Positions 8,714-17,191 of a stretch of 64,000 nt of DNA are shown here, piece after piece. The number at the start of each line of letters is the position of its first letter. The stretch's first letter is position 1. The DNA is from Pseudoneobacillus rhizosphaerae (GTDB lineage Bacteria > Bacillota > Bacilli > Bacillales > Cytobacillaceae): the NCBI RefSeq assembly GCF_917563885.1, contig NZ_CAKJTG010000003.1, forward strand, positions 184,822 through 248,821. Reading direction: 5' to 3'. The position numbers and the translations under genes were made by a program. The notes beneath the pieces were generated by a model, which saw nothing but the letters and a program-made list of their open reading frames with translations, searched no databases and was not told the origin of the DNA.

Positions 8714-9035
8714 ACTTGAAATCTTGGAACAAGCTATTTTTTTAAAAGAAAGGAAAGAACCTGCAGCCCTTGCGACCATTATTGTTAAAAAAGGATCGGT
8801 CCCAAGAAATCTCGGTTCTAAAATGATTATTATGAGGGATGGAAAAATCATCGGAACCATCGGTGGAGGCTGTGGAGAAGGGGAAGTCATCGAAAGGGCG
8901 TTTGATGTAATTGACACAGGAATACCCTGTAAACATACAGTCGATCTTACAAAGGGTCTATTTTACGAAGATGGTGGGATTTGTGGAGGGATTTTTGAGG
9001 TGTTTATTGAACCATTAACTGTTAATAAGGAGTAA
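8706..9035 (+). CDS. XdhC/CoxI N-domain small protein
   Basis: This stand-alone XdhC_CoxI domain of about 110 residues contains PAALATIIVKKGSVPRNLG, then GGGCGEGEVIERAF with the conserved Cys, and ends with IFEVFIEPL. It overlaps the end of xdhC by 8 bases, with GTG 8706 preceded by GGGGTGGG (GTG 8697 is possible). Because the upstream XdhC lacks the Cys motif, the two proteins probably act together as the split equivalent of a full-length XdhC (inference). No xanthine dehydrogenase subunits lie nearby. Confidence 0.85.
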   Translation: MNELEILEQAIFLKERKEPAALATIIVKKGSVPRNLGSKMIIMRDGKIIGTIGGGCGEGEVIERAFDVIDTGIPCKHTVDLTKGLFYEDGGICGGIFEVFIEPLTVNKE

Positions 9036-9124
9036 GTGGCAAGTAACTTAACATCCTTAGTATGAAAAAATTACCCTCCGTTAATAATGTCAAAGTACAA
9101 ATAAAAAAATGGAGGAATAAACGC

Positions 9125-9628
9125 ATGTATACGTCTATCCAAGAATTTAATGATGAATGGAATAACGAAGCTGCCTCAACACAAAAGGTTTTAGACGCTT
9201 TATCAGATAGTTCTCTTGGACAAAAGGTTTCGCAAGAGGGTCGCACTTTAGGTGCCATTGCTTGGCATGTTGTGACAAGTACACCTGAAATGCTAAATGA
9301 ATTTGGGATTAATGTTGAAGCGGTGCAAGACTCAAACAACGTACCAGCCTCAGCACGGGAGATTGCTGAAATCTTTCGAAGAGTTAGCGCAGACACAAGT
9401 GATGCCGTTAAACAGCAATGGACAGATCATTCCTTAACTGAAATGGTAAATGCGTTCGGAATGGACATGCCAAAAGCAGTCACACTTTCTCTTCTCATCA
9501 AGCATATCATTCATCATCGTGGTCAAATGACTATACTTATGCGTCAAGCTGGATTGAAGGTTCCAGGAGTTTATGGACCTGCGAGAGAAGAATGGGGTTT
9601 AATAGGGATGGATGCACCAGCCTTGTAA
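9125..9628 (+). CDS. DinB family protein
   Basis: This 167-residue DinB-fold protein starts at ATG 9125 (MYTSIQEF) after a GGAGG box; the frame continues upstream without a better start. Putative metal ligands are His in GAIAWHVVTS and the pair in IIHHRGQMTIL. It is similar in layout to the DinB proteins at 5008, 9788 and 23275 but not closely alike in sequence, so a recent duplication is unlikely. No enzymatic role can be assigned. Confidence 0.85.
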   Translation: MYTSIQEFNDEWNNEAASTQKVLDALSDSSLGQKVSQEGRTLGAIAWHVVTSTPEMLNEFGINVEAVQDSNNVPASAREIAEIFRRVSADTSDAVKQQWTDHSLTEMVNAFGMDMPKAVTLSLLIKHIIHHRGQMTILMRQAGLKVPGVYGPAREEWGLIGMDAPAL

Positions 9629-9787
9629 TTCGGTATTTTTTAGTTCCAGATTCTAAAAAGACCCTTTCACTTGAAGTTCAAGTACGAAGGGGGCTTTTAT
9701 ATGTGCTATATCAAGTGAAGGAATACGAGTTTGTAAGATATGGTAAAATATTCATGTACTATTTTAAGAGAATAGGAGTTGATCGAA

Positions 9788-10312
9788 TTGAATTTTAAAA
9801 TTGAAGAAGCCATTGAAATACTCGAACGCACACCTCAAACCTTAAGTAGTTTACTAACAGGGTTATCGAATGAATGGATCTATTCCACTGAAGGTGAATC
9901 CACTTGGAGCCCTTTCGACGTGGTCGGACATCTCATTGAGGCTGAAAAGTATAACTGGATTCCGAGAATCGAGATAATTTTAACGAAAGGGGAATCCGAA
10001 ATCTTCCCACCATTCGATCGTTTTAGTCAACTCCGTCAAAATAAAGAGATAACAATCAATCAGTTACTAAGTGAGTTTGCAGAATTGCGTCAACAAAACC
10101 TTGAAAAATTAAAAATATTCGTGACGAATCAAACAAATTTAGACCTAACAGGAATCCATCCAGACTTTGGCGTTGTTAAGCTAAGCGAACAGCTGTCCAC
10201 CTGGACGGCCCATGACCTCAGCCACATCGCCCAAATCACAAGAATCATGGCCAATCGCTATCATGAAGATGTTGGACCTTGGAAAGCATATTTACGAATT
10301 TTGAAAAAATAA
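9788..10312 (+). CDS. DinB family protein
   Basis: This protein of about 174 residues has a DinB-like arrangement: WSPFDVVGHLIEAEKYNW with the first His, and WTAHDLSHIAQITRIM with the second and third candidates. The AGGAG box at about 9774-9778 is too close to TTG 9779 and well spaced for TTG 9788 (MNFKIEEAIE), which I take as the start. A bidirectional terminator separates it from the convergent ydbST pair. Function is unknown. Confidence 0.84.
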   Translation: MNFKIEEAIEILERTPQTLSSLLTGLSNEWIYSTEGESTWSPFDVVGHLIEAEKYNWIPRIEIILTKGESEIFPPFDRFSQLRQNKEITINQLLSEFAELRQQNLEKLKIFVTNQTNLDLTGIHPDFGVVKLSEQLSTWTAHDLSHIAQITRIMANRYHEDVGPWKAYLRILKK

Positions 10313-10320
10313 ATTATATT

Positions 10321-10368
10321 AAAAGAGGAGAGATTAACCAAAATAAGATGGCTAATCTCTCCTTTTAA
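10321..10368. terminator. Bidirectional terminator
   Basis: AAAAGAGGAGAGATTAaCC pairs with GGCTAATCTCTCCTTTT. A- and T-rich flanks serve both converging genes. Confidence 0.8.
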
Positions 10369-10384
10369 TTACTTCACACTAGTC

Positions 10385-11821
10385 TTATTTAGTGGGAGTG
10401 TTGTACCAAGTATAGAAGCTACTAGCTTCCTCCTTGGAAACACCATATAATTCACTCACATGTAGCGGTTTACTCTTATTAGTAAATTTAAGGGTAGCAA
10501 CGCCAAATTTTCGTTGCAGCCAAGAATGTTTGACGGTAATTTGCTGAATACGTTCGCGGTGGGTGACGAAGGTTTCATTCGTTAATCCACCTTTTCTAAT
10601 TTGGACTGTATTTCCATGCCGAATATAGCTGGTGAACCAGTAGTCTAGGATACGAAAAATGGCAGATAGTCCTAAGACGATGGCAGCTACCCACAGCCAC
10701 TCCTTTTTAAAAATCATTAATCCGATTATCACCAAAATCGTTACATAATACGGATGAAGGAGCTTAAGCCAAAGAACTTTAATCGGAAACCGTTTCATTT
10801 CTTCTTCAATTAAATAATTTGGAAGTATCGTTTGTAAAACACGATACGCCTCTTGCTTTGGCATAAAGGGATATAGAGAACTAATTTCCTCATCCTCTTC
10901 CTTAGAGCCACCTGCACTAATTAATTTGATGGAAGCTAATCCTAGCAAACGTTTAAGAATAGTTTGTTCGACGATAACCCCTTGTACCTTATGCTTTTGA
11001 ATCGAAAAACTGACAAATTTACCGACGCCTTTATCAATATAAATTCTCTCCATGTCATCACTAATGACATAATTCCCATACTTTATCGAGGTTTGAATAA
11101 AGCCAATTAAGACTGATAAGGCTAGTGCTATAACTAAGATCACTATTAACATCCAGTCATTACCTAGTAAATAGTCTAGTGCATTTTTGGCTGTTTTTTC
11201 AATTTGAAAAAAATCATCTAAATTGAAGTACATGGCCGTTAATATGGGAAAGATGGCCAAAAAGCTAAACGAGGTAAAGGATGCCTTTATTAAGTCTTTT
11301 TTAGTAGAACGAAAATGAATCGTACGTTCAGGTGATTTCTCTATAACCTCTCCAGCAACATCCTCAAAAGTATCTTGTTTTTGTTCCAAATGAAGAAGGA
11401 TTCGCTCCTTCTCTACTTCTGTTATGACTGGAAAATGAAAAGTGGCATTTTCACCACTAGTTCCCGTTTCAAGTGTGAGGGAGGTTAGCCCAAACCATTT
11501 GTGAACGAAGGTCGTGTTTGATTTTTGGTTATGAATTCTGTCTAGGGCAACCGTGCGTTGTTTTTTTACGAATACACCCTCGTGTACAACAATGGAATCC
11601 CCGACAATTTCATATCGGTAAAAGTACCATTTTAAAATAAATGAACAAATAGACCAAATCGTAATAATGAAAAGGATATAACGTCCCCAAGTCACCCAAA
11701 TCGCTGTGGAAGATGCTTTGATCACAAATAAAAAGAGAAACGGCCATAAGATGCCTTTAACAAAAGATACTAAATCAACAATTATTATGGCAGGATGATA
11801 CTTTTTTAAATCGTCGGTCAT
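10385..11821 (-). CDS. ydbT: PH domain-containing membrane protein (YdbT-like)
   Basis: This 478-residue membrane protein has repeated bacterial PH (bPH2) domains, each preceded by hydrophobic segments. Visible repeats include GDSIVVHEGVFVKKQRTVALDRIHN, a second near YIDKGVGKFVSFSIQKHKVQGV and a third near VQIRKGGLTNETFVTHRERIQ. In Bacillus subtilis and B. velezensis YdbS and YdbT form a pair giving protection against membrane-active peptides such as amylocyclicin. Length and gene order match that pair. Its ATG overlaps the stop of the upstream gene by four bases. Confidence 0.83.
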   Translation of the reverse strand: MTDDLKKYHPAIIIVDLVSFVKGILWPFLFLFVIKASSTAIWVTWGRYILFIITIWSICSFILKWYFYRYEIVGDSIVVHEGVFVKKQRTVALDRIHNQKSNTTFVHKWFGLTSLTLETGTSGENATFHFPVITEVEKERILLHLEQKQDTFEDVAGEVIEKSPERTIHFRSTKKDLIKASFTSFSFLAIFPILTAMYFNLDDFFQIEKTAKNALDYLLGNDWMLIVILVIALALSVLIGFIQTSIKYGNYVISDDMERIYIDKGVGKFVSFSIQKHKVQGVIVEQTILKRLLGLASIKLISAGGSKEEDEEISSLYPFMPKQEAYRVLQTILPNYLIEEEMKRFPIKVLWLKLLHPYYVTILVIIGLMIFKKEWLWVAAIVLGLSAIFRILDYWFTSYIRHGNTVQIRKGGLTNETFVTHRERIQQITVKHSWLQRKFGVATLKFTNKSKPLHVSELYGVSKEEASSFYTWYNTPTK

Positions 11822-12336
11822 GCGCCAGTTTCTCCTTCCACCAAGTCTGAATCCTGTATTTTGGCATACGTAGCGATTTGAGCTTTTAGTAGCTTTGCCT
11901 CTTCTGAAGGAATACCGGGAATGACATGATTAGAAGTGGTCGTGCCAATCTCGATTTTGTAAAGGTTAAACATTCGCATAAGCGGACCTTGCTCTGAACG
12001 GACATATTCTACTTTTTCCATCGGTATTAACGTATGCTTTACCTGCCATTTCCCGTGCTTTAACTGAACGAATTGTTGATCAATTTGGTACCGCCACGTG
12101 CGTTGGAGGTAAATGGGTTCAATCACAATCGAGAAAACGGCGGATAAGATAGCTAGTCCTCCAATTATATATAGAACGATGTTAATCCAATCAAACCATC
12201 CAAACATATTTGAAAAAAAGCCTAAAATAGCGATTATGATTAATGCTAACAGGTGACCTAACGAATTTGAAATTCTCCATACTTTCACCGCATCAGTCGA
12301 TATTCTTTCAGTTGGTTCTTCAATATTTAAGTACAC
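11818..12336 (-). CDS. ydbS: PH domain-containing membrane protein (YdbS-like)
   Basis: This 172-residue protein has two hydrophobic segments (about 27-66) followed by one bPH2 domain (YQIDQQFVQLKHGKWQVKHTLIPMEKVEYV). It is the partner of the downstream ydbT-like gene, with ATGA overlap. Start is GTG at 12336 with an AGGTG box 7 bases upstream. The family is membrane-associated and implicated in resistance to cyclic bacteriocins; the mechanism is not known. Confidence 0.83.
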   Translation of the reverse strand: MYLNIEEPTERISTDAVKVWRISNSLGHLLALIIIAILGFFSNMFGWFDWINIVLYIIGGLAILSAVFSIVIEPIYLQRTWRYQIDQQFVQLKHGKWQVKHTLIPMEKVEYVRSEQGPLMRMFNLYKIEIGTTTSNHVIPGIPSEEAKLLKAQIATYAKIQDSDLVEGETGA

Positions 12337-12480
12337 TCATTTCACCTCATTATCCTATACGGTTTTGGAACTCTAATAGTTTCACCTATCTATAATACAG
12401 TATCATCGTATAGCATATGTCAAAAGAAGCCTGACTAAAGACATTTAGTTGATACCAGTTGTCTAACTGAGGAGGTTAGT

Positions 12481-12522
12481 ATGTCTTTAAAAAAGTCTTA
12501 TCAGCTCTCAACTAAGCCTTAA
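12481..12522 (+). other. Possible 13-residue leader ORF (MSLKKSYQLSTKP)
   Basis: A very short frame has an unusually good GAGGAGG box 5 bases before ATG, in the 275-base gap before the LiaI-like gene. It could be a leader peptide or a chance match. Nothing else in the gap is recognisable. Confidence 0.2.
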
Positions 12523-12611
12523 GTCTGATATAAAAATAAAGCTCAGGCTCAATTATATAAAATGAAGAAAAACGGTAAGATGAAATTAAGATAACGAGGG
12601 AGGAAAAAACA

Positions 12612-12956
12612 ATGAAAAAATTTGGTTTATTAGTAGTTGGTGGAATTGCAGCCATCGTTTTGCTTAATACAATTGGTCCAATGATAGGGTTGCTTATCAG
12701 TGTAGCGTTACTATATTTTATTATTAGACAATTTTTAAAAACGAAGTCAACTGGTGGGAAGATAGGCTTTGGGATTATCGGGTTTATTCTCTTCATGTCA
12801 ACGATCCAACATGTACCAGCGCTTATCGGCGTAGCAGCTGCCTATGTTTTATATCTTGTTTATAAAAAATGGAATAATTCAAAACTTACTAGTAGCAAAA
12901 AAGACAATGATCCATTTATGAACTTTGAAAAACAGTGGAATGAATTGAAATCATAA
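12612..12956 (+). CDS. LiaI/Lmo0954-like small membrane protein
   Basis: This 114-residue protein has three or four hydrophobic segments (about 4-24, 27-42, 52-66, 70-84) and a soluble C-terminal tail with DPFMNFEKQWNELKS. The same layout (glycine-rich membrane part and a tail ending in an acidic or aromatic EW-like stretch) is found in B. subtilis LiaI and Listeria Lmo0954, which are induced by cell-envelope stress. Homology is judged by pattern only. It is a single gene between an AGGGAGG-type RBS and a strong terminator, with no LiaRS system adjacent. Confidence 0.6.
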   Translation: MKKFGLLVVGGIAAIVLLNTIGPMIGLLISVALLYFIIRQFLKTKSTGGKIGFGIIGFILFMSTIQHVPALIGVAAAYVLYLVYKKWNNSKLTSSKKDNDPFMNFEKQWNELKS

Positions 12957-12993
12957 AAATAAGAGCCCTCCTTTTATGGAGGCTCTTATTTTT
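12955..12993 (+). terminator. Terminator of the LiaI-like gene
   Basis: AAAAATAAGAGCC pairs perfectly with GGCTCTTATTTTT. Confidence 0.85.
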
Positions 12994-13123
12994 ATATTGT
13001 GAGTTCAAGTAGAAGGAATATTAGTATTCATATCGAAGTTAGACAGGAGGTAAACAAATTATTAAAGAGGCATGATAGGAATACAAACCCAAAATTTGCT
13101 TTGATAGAAAACAGGAGGAATTA

Positions 13124-13534
13124 ATGTTGTCAAAAAAATTTGTTCACCACATCTGTATTCAAACAAACAACTATCAGAAATCATTGGATTTTTATATAAA
13201 AGCACTTGGTTTTGAACTAGTTCAAGAATCACCCCAATTTCATACTAGAGATTATAACTCTTGGCTAAAATTAGGTGATTTTTATATTGAACTTCAAACT
13301 GGAAAAGCTGGTGAGAATCTTGATACTGTAAGTAGTACAAATATGGAAGGAATCGCTCACCTTTGCTTATGGGTAGAGGATTTAGCGGCGGAGGTTCAGT
13401 TCATAAAGCAACTAGGTTATGAATATAAGTTAAAGAATGGACATGAAATTTATCGAGTTGAAAATGGGAATCTATGCAAAATGGTTGCCCCTGAAGGTAC
13501 TATTATTGAGCTTAGGGATAATAGAGGGGTATAG
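13124..13534 (+). CDS. VOC family protein (glyoxalase/dioxygenase fold)
   Basis: This 136-residue vicinal-oxygen-chelate protein has two beta-alpha-beta-beta-beta modules. Probable metal ligands are His8/His9 (KFVHHICIQT), the Glu in FYIELQT, the His in GIAHLCLWV and the Glu in TIIELRDNRG, so the site looks complete. Members include glyoxalase I, dioxygenases and antibiotic-resistance proteins; the substrate cannot be inferred. Start has a clear AGGAGG box. It may be co-transcribed with the hydrolase gene 15 bases downstream. Confidence 0.87.
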   Translation: MLSKKFVHHICIQTNNYQKSLDFYIKALGFELVQESPQFHTRDYNSWLKLGDFYIELQTGKAGENLDTVSSTNMEGIAHLCLWVEDLAAEVQFIKQLGYEYKLKNGHEIYRVENGNLCKMVAPEGTIIELRDNRGV

Positions 13535-13549
13535 ATTGAAAATTTTATA

Positions 13550-15199
13550 ATGAAAGTGATGTTGCCGATCATGTTACCTTTTATAGAAGAAAAAATTAGC
13601 GATTATTTAACCCAAATTACTCCATTTGGTTTTACAGGAACTGTCTTAATCGCCTCCGAAGAAAAAATCATCCATTCAGCTGGATATGGCTTAGCCAATA
13701 GAAGAAATAAAATTCAAAATACGACATGTACCTACCATGATATTGGATCGCTCACAAAACAATTTACAGCTGCTGGTATCCTAAAACTAGAAATGGAAGG
13801 GAAATTAACCACAGAGGATACCATTAATCTTTATTTTGAAGGTGTTCCTGATGAAAAGAAATCCATCACCTTACATCAACTATTAACCCATACCTCGGGA
13901 ATCCATGATAGTAGTTCAGATGATTATGAGATGGTAACAAAAGAAATGGCACTTGATAGAATTTTTTCATCGGATTCTTACGAGTCTAATCAATTTTCTT
14001 ATAGTAATGATGGTTATTCACTGTTAGCAGCCATTATAGAAAGAGTATCTGGGCAATCTTATGAGGATTTCATTTATAGAAATTTGTTCCTACCAGCAAA
14101 TATGCAAGATACAGGCTATAGCCTTCCAAGCTTTGAGGCTGACAGAATAGCCAATGGCTATGTAAATAACGAGGATTGTGGGAAACCAACAGAAAAAAAT
14201 TATCCATATTGGAACCTGATGGGGAATGGTGGGATGCTATCAACATCAGAAGATTTATATAAATGGCATCGTGCTTTACGAGGGGAAAGCATCCTATCAA
14301 AAGTAGCCAAACGAAAATTGTTTACTCCTTTTTTAAAGGATTATGCATATGGCTGGAGGGTACTCAACACTGCACAAGGAACGGTACATGAACATGGAGG
14401 AGCTAGTTCCTATGGAACATGCGCACACTTTCGAAGATATGTTGAAAAAGATGTCGTCGTCATCGTACTTTGCAACCAATTCTCAGGAATCAGTAACCAA
14501 ATGGCAAAAGTGGTTTCTGATAAATTAAGTAAGATTCTATTTGGTCAAGACATAGTGATTCCACCAAAAGTAATCGGTGAAAAAAATGAACATGCAAGTA
14601 TCAAGGCAGGAAGTTTTCTTTACCGACTAAATACAGGTGGCTATTTTACGATTAATTCAAAAGACGATAGCATGACTTTAGAAACCTACGATCAAGATGC
14701 TATACAATTATTTCTTGGATCAGTAGAAGAAACGGATGTTATAACAAAATTATCTCTTGAAATAACAAAAGACATGATGAATGGCGACTATTTATCGCTC
14801 GAAACAAATATGGAAGATCAACAAGTTTTTCAAGGAAGAAGATCTTTTATCGAAAATTACTTATCTAAAAAGACAAATTTCAAAAGTTTTAAATTAATGG
14901 GAAGTATGCCTTCTACGATTATTCCTGAAACCATTGAAGTACGAATCCTTTTAAGCTTTGAAGAGGAAGACATCAGCCTACTCTTTTTTTGGAAAAATAA
15001 TCAAATACATTACCTTGGGTTCTCAAGTGGAATTGGTCCAATAAGTATTGAATGTAGACAGAATAAAGATACGTACATTTGTTACTCAATAGAGTATGAA
15101 TCTGTCGTAACATTCACGATTTCCAAAGATGAATTAAATAAAATAAATTTTATTTCTTCTGCACTTTCAGCCAAATGGGTAAAAAATATTAACGAGTAA
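13550..15199 (+). CDS. Serine hydrolase, beta-lactamase/PBP4-like fold
   Basis: This 549-residue class C beta-lactamase-like protein has SLTK at about 67-70 with the nucleophile Ser, YSN in FSYSNDGYSLLA, and HGG in VHEHGGASSYG replacing KTG, so the triad is intact. The catalytic domain ends near residue 330; the remaining ~200 residues form an uncharacterised C-terminal domain. No signal peptide is evident, which suggests a cytoplasmic esterase or peptidase rather than a secreted beta-lactamase. The start lacks a good RBS; coupling to the preceding VOC gene is likely. Confidence 0.85.
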   Translation: MKVMLPIMLPFIEEKISDYLTQITPFGFTGTVLIASEEKIIHSAGYGLANRRNKIQNTTCTYHDIGSLTKQFTAAGILKLEMEGKLTTEDTINLYFEGVPDEKKSITLHQLLTHTSGIHDSSSDDYEMVTKEMALDRIFSSDSYESNQFSYSNDGYSLLAAIIERVSGQSYEDFIYRNLFLPANMQDTGYSLPSFEADRIANGYVNNEDCGKPTEKNYPYWNLMGNGGMLSTSEDLYKWHRALRGESILSKVAKRKLFTPFLKDYAYGWRVLNTAQGTVHEHGGASSYGTCAHFRRYVEKDVVVIVLCNQFSGISNQMAKVVSDKLSKILFGQDIVIPPKVIGEKNEHASIKAGSFLYRLNTGGYFTINSKDDSMTLETYDQDAIQLFLGSVEETDVITKLSLEITKDMMNGDYLSLETNMEDQQVFQGRRSFIENYLSKKTNFKSFKLMGSMPSTIIPETIEVRILLSFEEEDISLLFFWKNNQIHYLGFSSGIGPISIECRQNKDTYICYSIEYESVVTFTISKDELNKINFISSALSAKWVKNINE

Positions 15200-15204
15200 T
15201 GCCT

Positions 15205-15241
15205 AAAAAAGTCGTACAGCAAAGACTGTACGACCTTTTTT
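15205..15241. terminator. Bidirectional terminator
   Basis: AAAAAAGTCGTACAG pairs with CTGTACGACCTTTTTT, between convergent genes. Confidence 0.85.
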
Positions 15242-15496
15242 CTAAATATTTGCTCCGACAAAGGAAAATAAAGCAATTGCAACCAAAAAGACAAAAACGT
15301 AAAAGATAATTGAAAGGATAACAAGAATCCATCCAAGGACTTTTCGGTTTGTTTTTATAAAAAAAATCCCAAGAGCAATTAATCCAAAAATAAACCCCAT
15401 AATGGCCCAAAGCCATCTGCTCTTACCAAACTTAGGAGCAACGACGAATAAGTAAATGGCAATCCCGACAGAGATGAAAAAACTAATATACTCCAT
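15242..15496 (-). CDS. Small membrane protein of unknown function
   Basis: This 84-residue protein is made almost wholly of three hydrophobic segments (about 3-20, 28-46, 54-80) separated by the basic stretches FGKSR and KTNRK. No recognised family. The RBS (AGAAGGAGC) before the ATG is strong, supporting a real gene. The region immediately upstream holds a relic of a CPBP protease gene. Confidence 0.65.
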   Translation of the reverse strand: MEYISFFISVGIAIYLFVVAPKFGKSRWLWAIMGFIFGLIALGIFFIKTNRKVLGWILVILSIIFYVFVFLVAIALFSFVGANI

Positions 15497-15540
15497 AAAA
15501 TAAGCTCCTTCTAATGTAAAATATACGAATTTGCTTTAGA

Positions 15541-15595
15541 CAAAGTATTACCTACCTAGCATTTATTAATGCATCAGTAACCTGCTGCCTGTTTG
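15541..15595 (-). pseudogene. C-terminal relic of a CPBP protease gene
   Basis: On the minus strand this stretch encodes QQVTDALINAR and a stop, matching the last residues QQVTDAFINAR of the intact CPBP gene at 17192. Nucleotide identity continues several bases past the stop (TAGGTAGGTAATACTT). No further upstream coding match is seen. Confidence 0.65.
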
Positions 15596-15675
15596 AACAT
15601 CCTAATTTTCACCATAATAATTCTATGCAAAAGGAAGACAATATTAGTGTGAAGACTAATTAAAGGATGAATACG

Positions 15676-16221
15676 ATGAGGCGAATTCTATTACAACTTG
15701 GTACTTTCATTGATCCTCTTTATTTTAGATGTACTCGTCTCGAATATTTAGCGGACCCGACGAATATTTTTCGGATCCGACTGAATCGCTATAAAGGACG
15801 GGAAGTTATCCTTTCTGACGGTACCAATATCAAGAAAAACGATTTGTTAGTGAAAATTCATTTTCACAATGTGAGGCTTCTAAAGGAATTAAAGGATATT
15901 TCGAACGAAATTCAAAAGGTAAAGAGGATAATTAAGGAAGTTCAAAGGTCCTTGCCTGGGGTTGAAGAGTACATTCGACAGCATAAGAATTTCGATGAAA
16001 TAAAGGGGATTATTGGCATTACTTCACTATGCTCAGGAAGTCAGCGGATTGGTTTCGATACCATTGCTATTCCTCTTCCAGTGTATAGATGGCTGAAATG
16101 GTCAACTTGTCTGCCGATCATGATGGTATCTAAGAAGCATTTCTCCATTATGAAGCAACCAGCTCCCAAGTATTTATTTATGTCAAAAAATAAATTAAGC
16201 CAGCTTTATGGGACTCAATAA
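15676..16221 (+). CDS. ykoP: YkoP family protein
   Basis: This 181-residue protein of unknown function contains RLEYLADPTNIFRIRLNRYKG, a basic amphipathic region LLKELKDISNEIQKVKRI, and a C-terminal GFDTIAIPLPVYRWLKW segment, the pattern I associate with B. subtilis YkoP. The adjacent metallophosphoesterase resembles YkoQ, the ykoP neighbour in B. subtilis, although here the two genes converge. ATG 15676 is better spaced from the AAAGG box than ATG 15667. Cellular role is unknown. Confidence 0.65.
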   Translation: MRRILLQLGTFIDPLYFRCTRLEYLADPTNIFRIRLNRYKGREVILSDGTNIKKNDLLVKIHFHNVRLLKELKDISNEIQKVKRIIKEVQRSLPGVEEYIRQHKNFDEIKGIIGITSLCSGSQRIGFDTIAIPLPVYRWLKWSTCLPIMMVSKKHFSIMKQPAPKYLFMSKNKLSQLYGTQ

Positions 16222-16225
16222 AGAA

Positions 16226-16258
16226 AAAAGACTGTTAACAGTCTGTTAGCAGTCTTTT
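16226..16258. terminator. Bidirectional terminator
   Basis: AAAAGACTGtTAACA and TGTTAgCAGTCTTTT form a long stem between convergent ykoP and ykoQ. Confidence 0.8.
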
Positions 16259-16260
16259 GG

Positions 16261-17112
16261 TTATATCGCTGCTGCTTTGTTTACCGCTGCAGAAATAGGA
16301 AATTGATGCAATGTAATTTCAGGTCGGCTACCAACGCGAATATTAATACCGGTTTGGCCAAGCCCTTCGTTAATATAGAAAAGTTTGCCCTCATGCTTGT
16401 GTAGGCCTTTAACCATATTCATTCGAATTAATTTTCCCATCTTAATTAAGTGATAGGCCTTTGGATAACAAATTTGTCCTCCATGAAAATGACCAGATAG
16501 CAAATATTCGAAATGATAGTTTTTCATTTTAAGAACAATATTAGGATCGTGGGTTAACACTAGGTTTGTTCCTTTCTGCTGTATACCTGAATAGGAAGCA
16601 GCCACATCACTGCGGTGTGTGTGATTGTCATCAATTCCAATAATATTGAGGATTTTCCCATCAACGACTATTGATGTGTTTTCATTTTGAAGAACCGTAC
16701 AGCCATGTTCTTTAAGAGTAGAAATTAAACGATTTAAGCTATCCTCGTTCAGCTTATAATCATGATTACCTAAAACCGCGTACACTCCATATTTGGCATT
16801 TAATTGCTGGATGGCTTTAAGATAAGGACCAAGTTTAGGGATTGTGCGTGTGCGATCAAGGAAGTCACCAGTTAATGCAACTAATTCAATCTCTTCCTCT
16901 TTTAATCTATCAAATAACTCTTCCGGTGAAATTGAGATATTCTCAAGGTGTAAATCGGATAAATGCAAAATATTTAAAGATTGCTGAGAGCCTTGAACCC
17001 CGTCTTGCTCTACATAAATCTTATTGATCACGATATCTTTCGTGTTTTTATGTGCTTTATTGAAAGTCCAATATAGGAAAAGAACTAATACGGCAATTAA
17101 AAATACCATCAT
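16261..17112 (-). CDS. ykoQ: Membrane-anchored metallophosphoesterase (YkoQ-like)
   Basis: This 283-residue calcineurin-like phosphoesterase has an N-terminal membrane anchor (residues 2-17). Metal-binding motifs appear in order: DLHL (about 52-55), GDFLD (about 81-85), GNHDY (about 113-117), a His in LTHDPN and the GHFHGGQ block (about 207-213). The arrangement is that of UDP-2,3-diacylglucosamine-hydrolase-like or YkuE-type envelope enzymes; a Gram-positive substrate is unknown. RBS GGGGGTGA precedes ATG 17112. Confidence 0.85.
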   Translation of the reverse strand: MMVFLIAVLVLFLYWTFNKAHKNTKDIVINKIYVEQDGVQGSQQSLNILHLSDLHLENISISPEELFDRLKEEEIELVALTGDFLDRTRTIPKLGPYLKAIQQLNAKYGVYAVLGNHDYKLNEDSLNRLISTLKEHGCTVLQNENTSIVVDGKILNIIGIDDNHTHRSDVAASYSGIQQKGTNLVLTHDPNIVLKMKNYHFEYLLSGHFHGGQICYPKAYHLIKMGKLIRMNMVKGLHKHEGKLFYINEGLGQTGINIRVGSRPEITLHQFPISAAVNKAAAI

Positions 17113-17191
17113 CCTGTCACCCCCAAGTTTGATTATACAGGGTGAAAGGTATTTTTTTTGCGGTAATTATTGGAATAGGGATAAGTATTAC

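Noticed and set aside
9592..9798. 68-residue frame between two DinB genes
   Set aside because: It begins inside the upstream DinB gene, has no RBS and shows no family signal.
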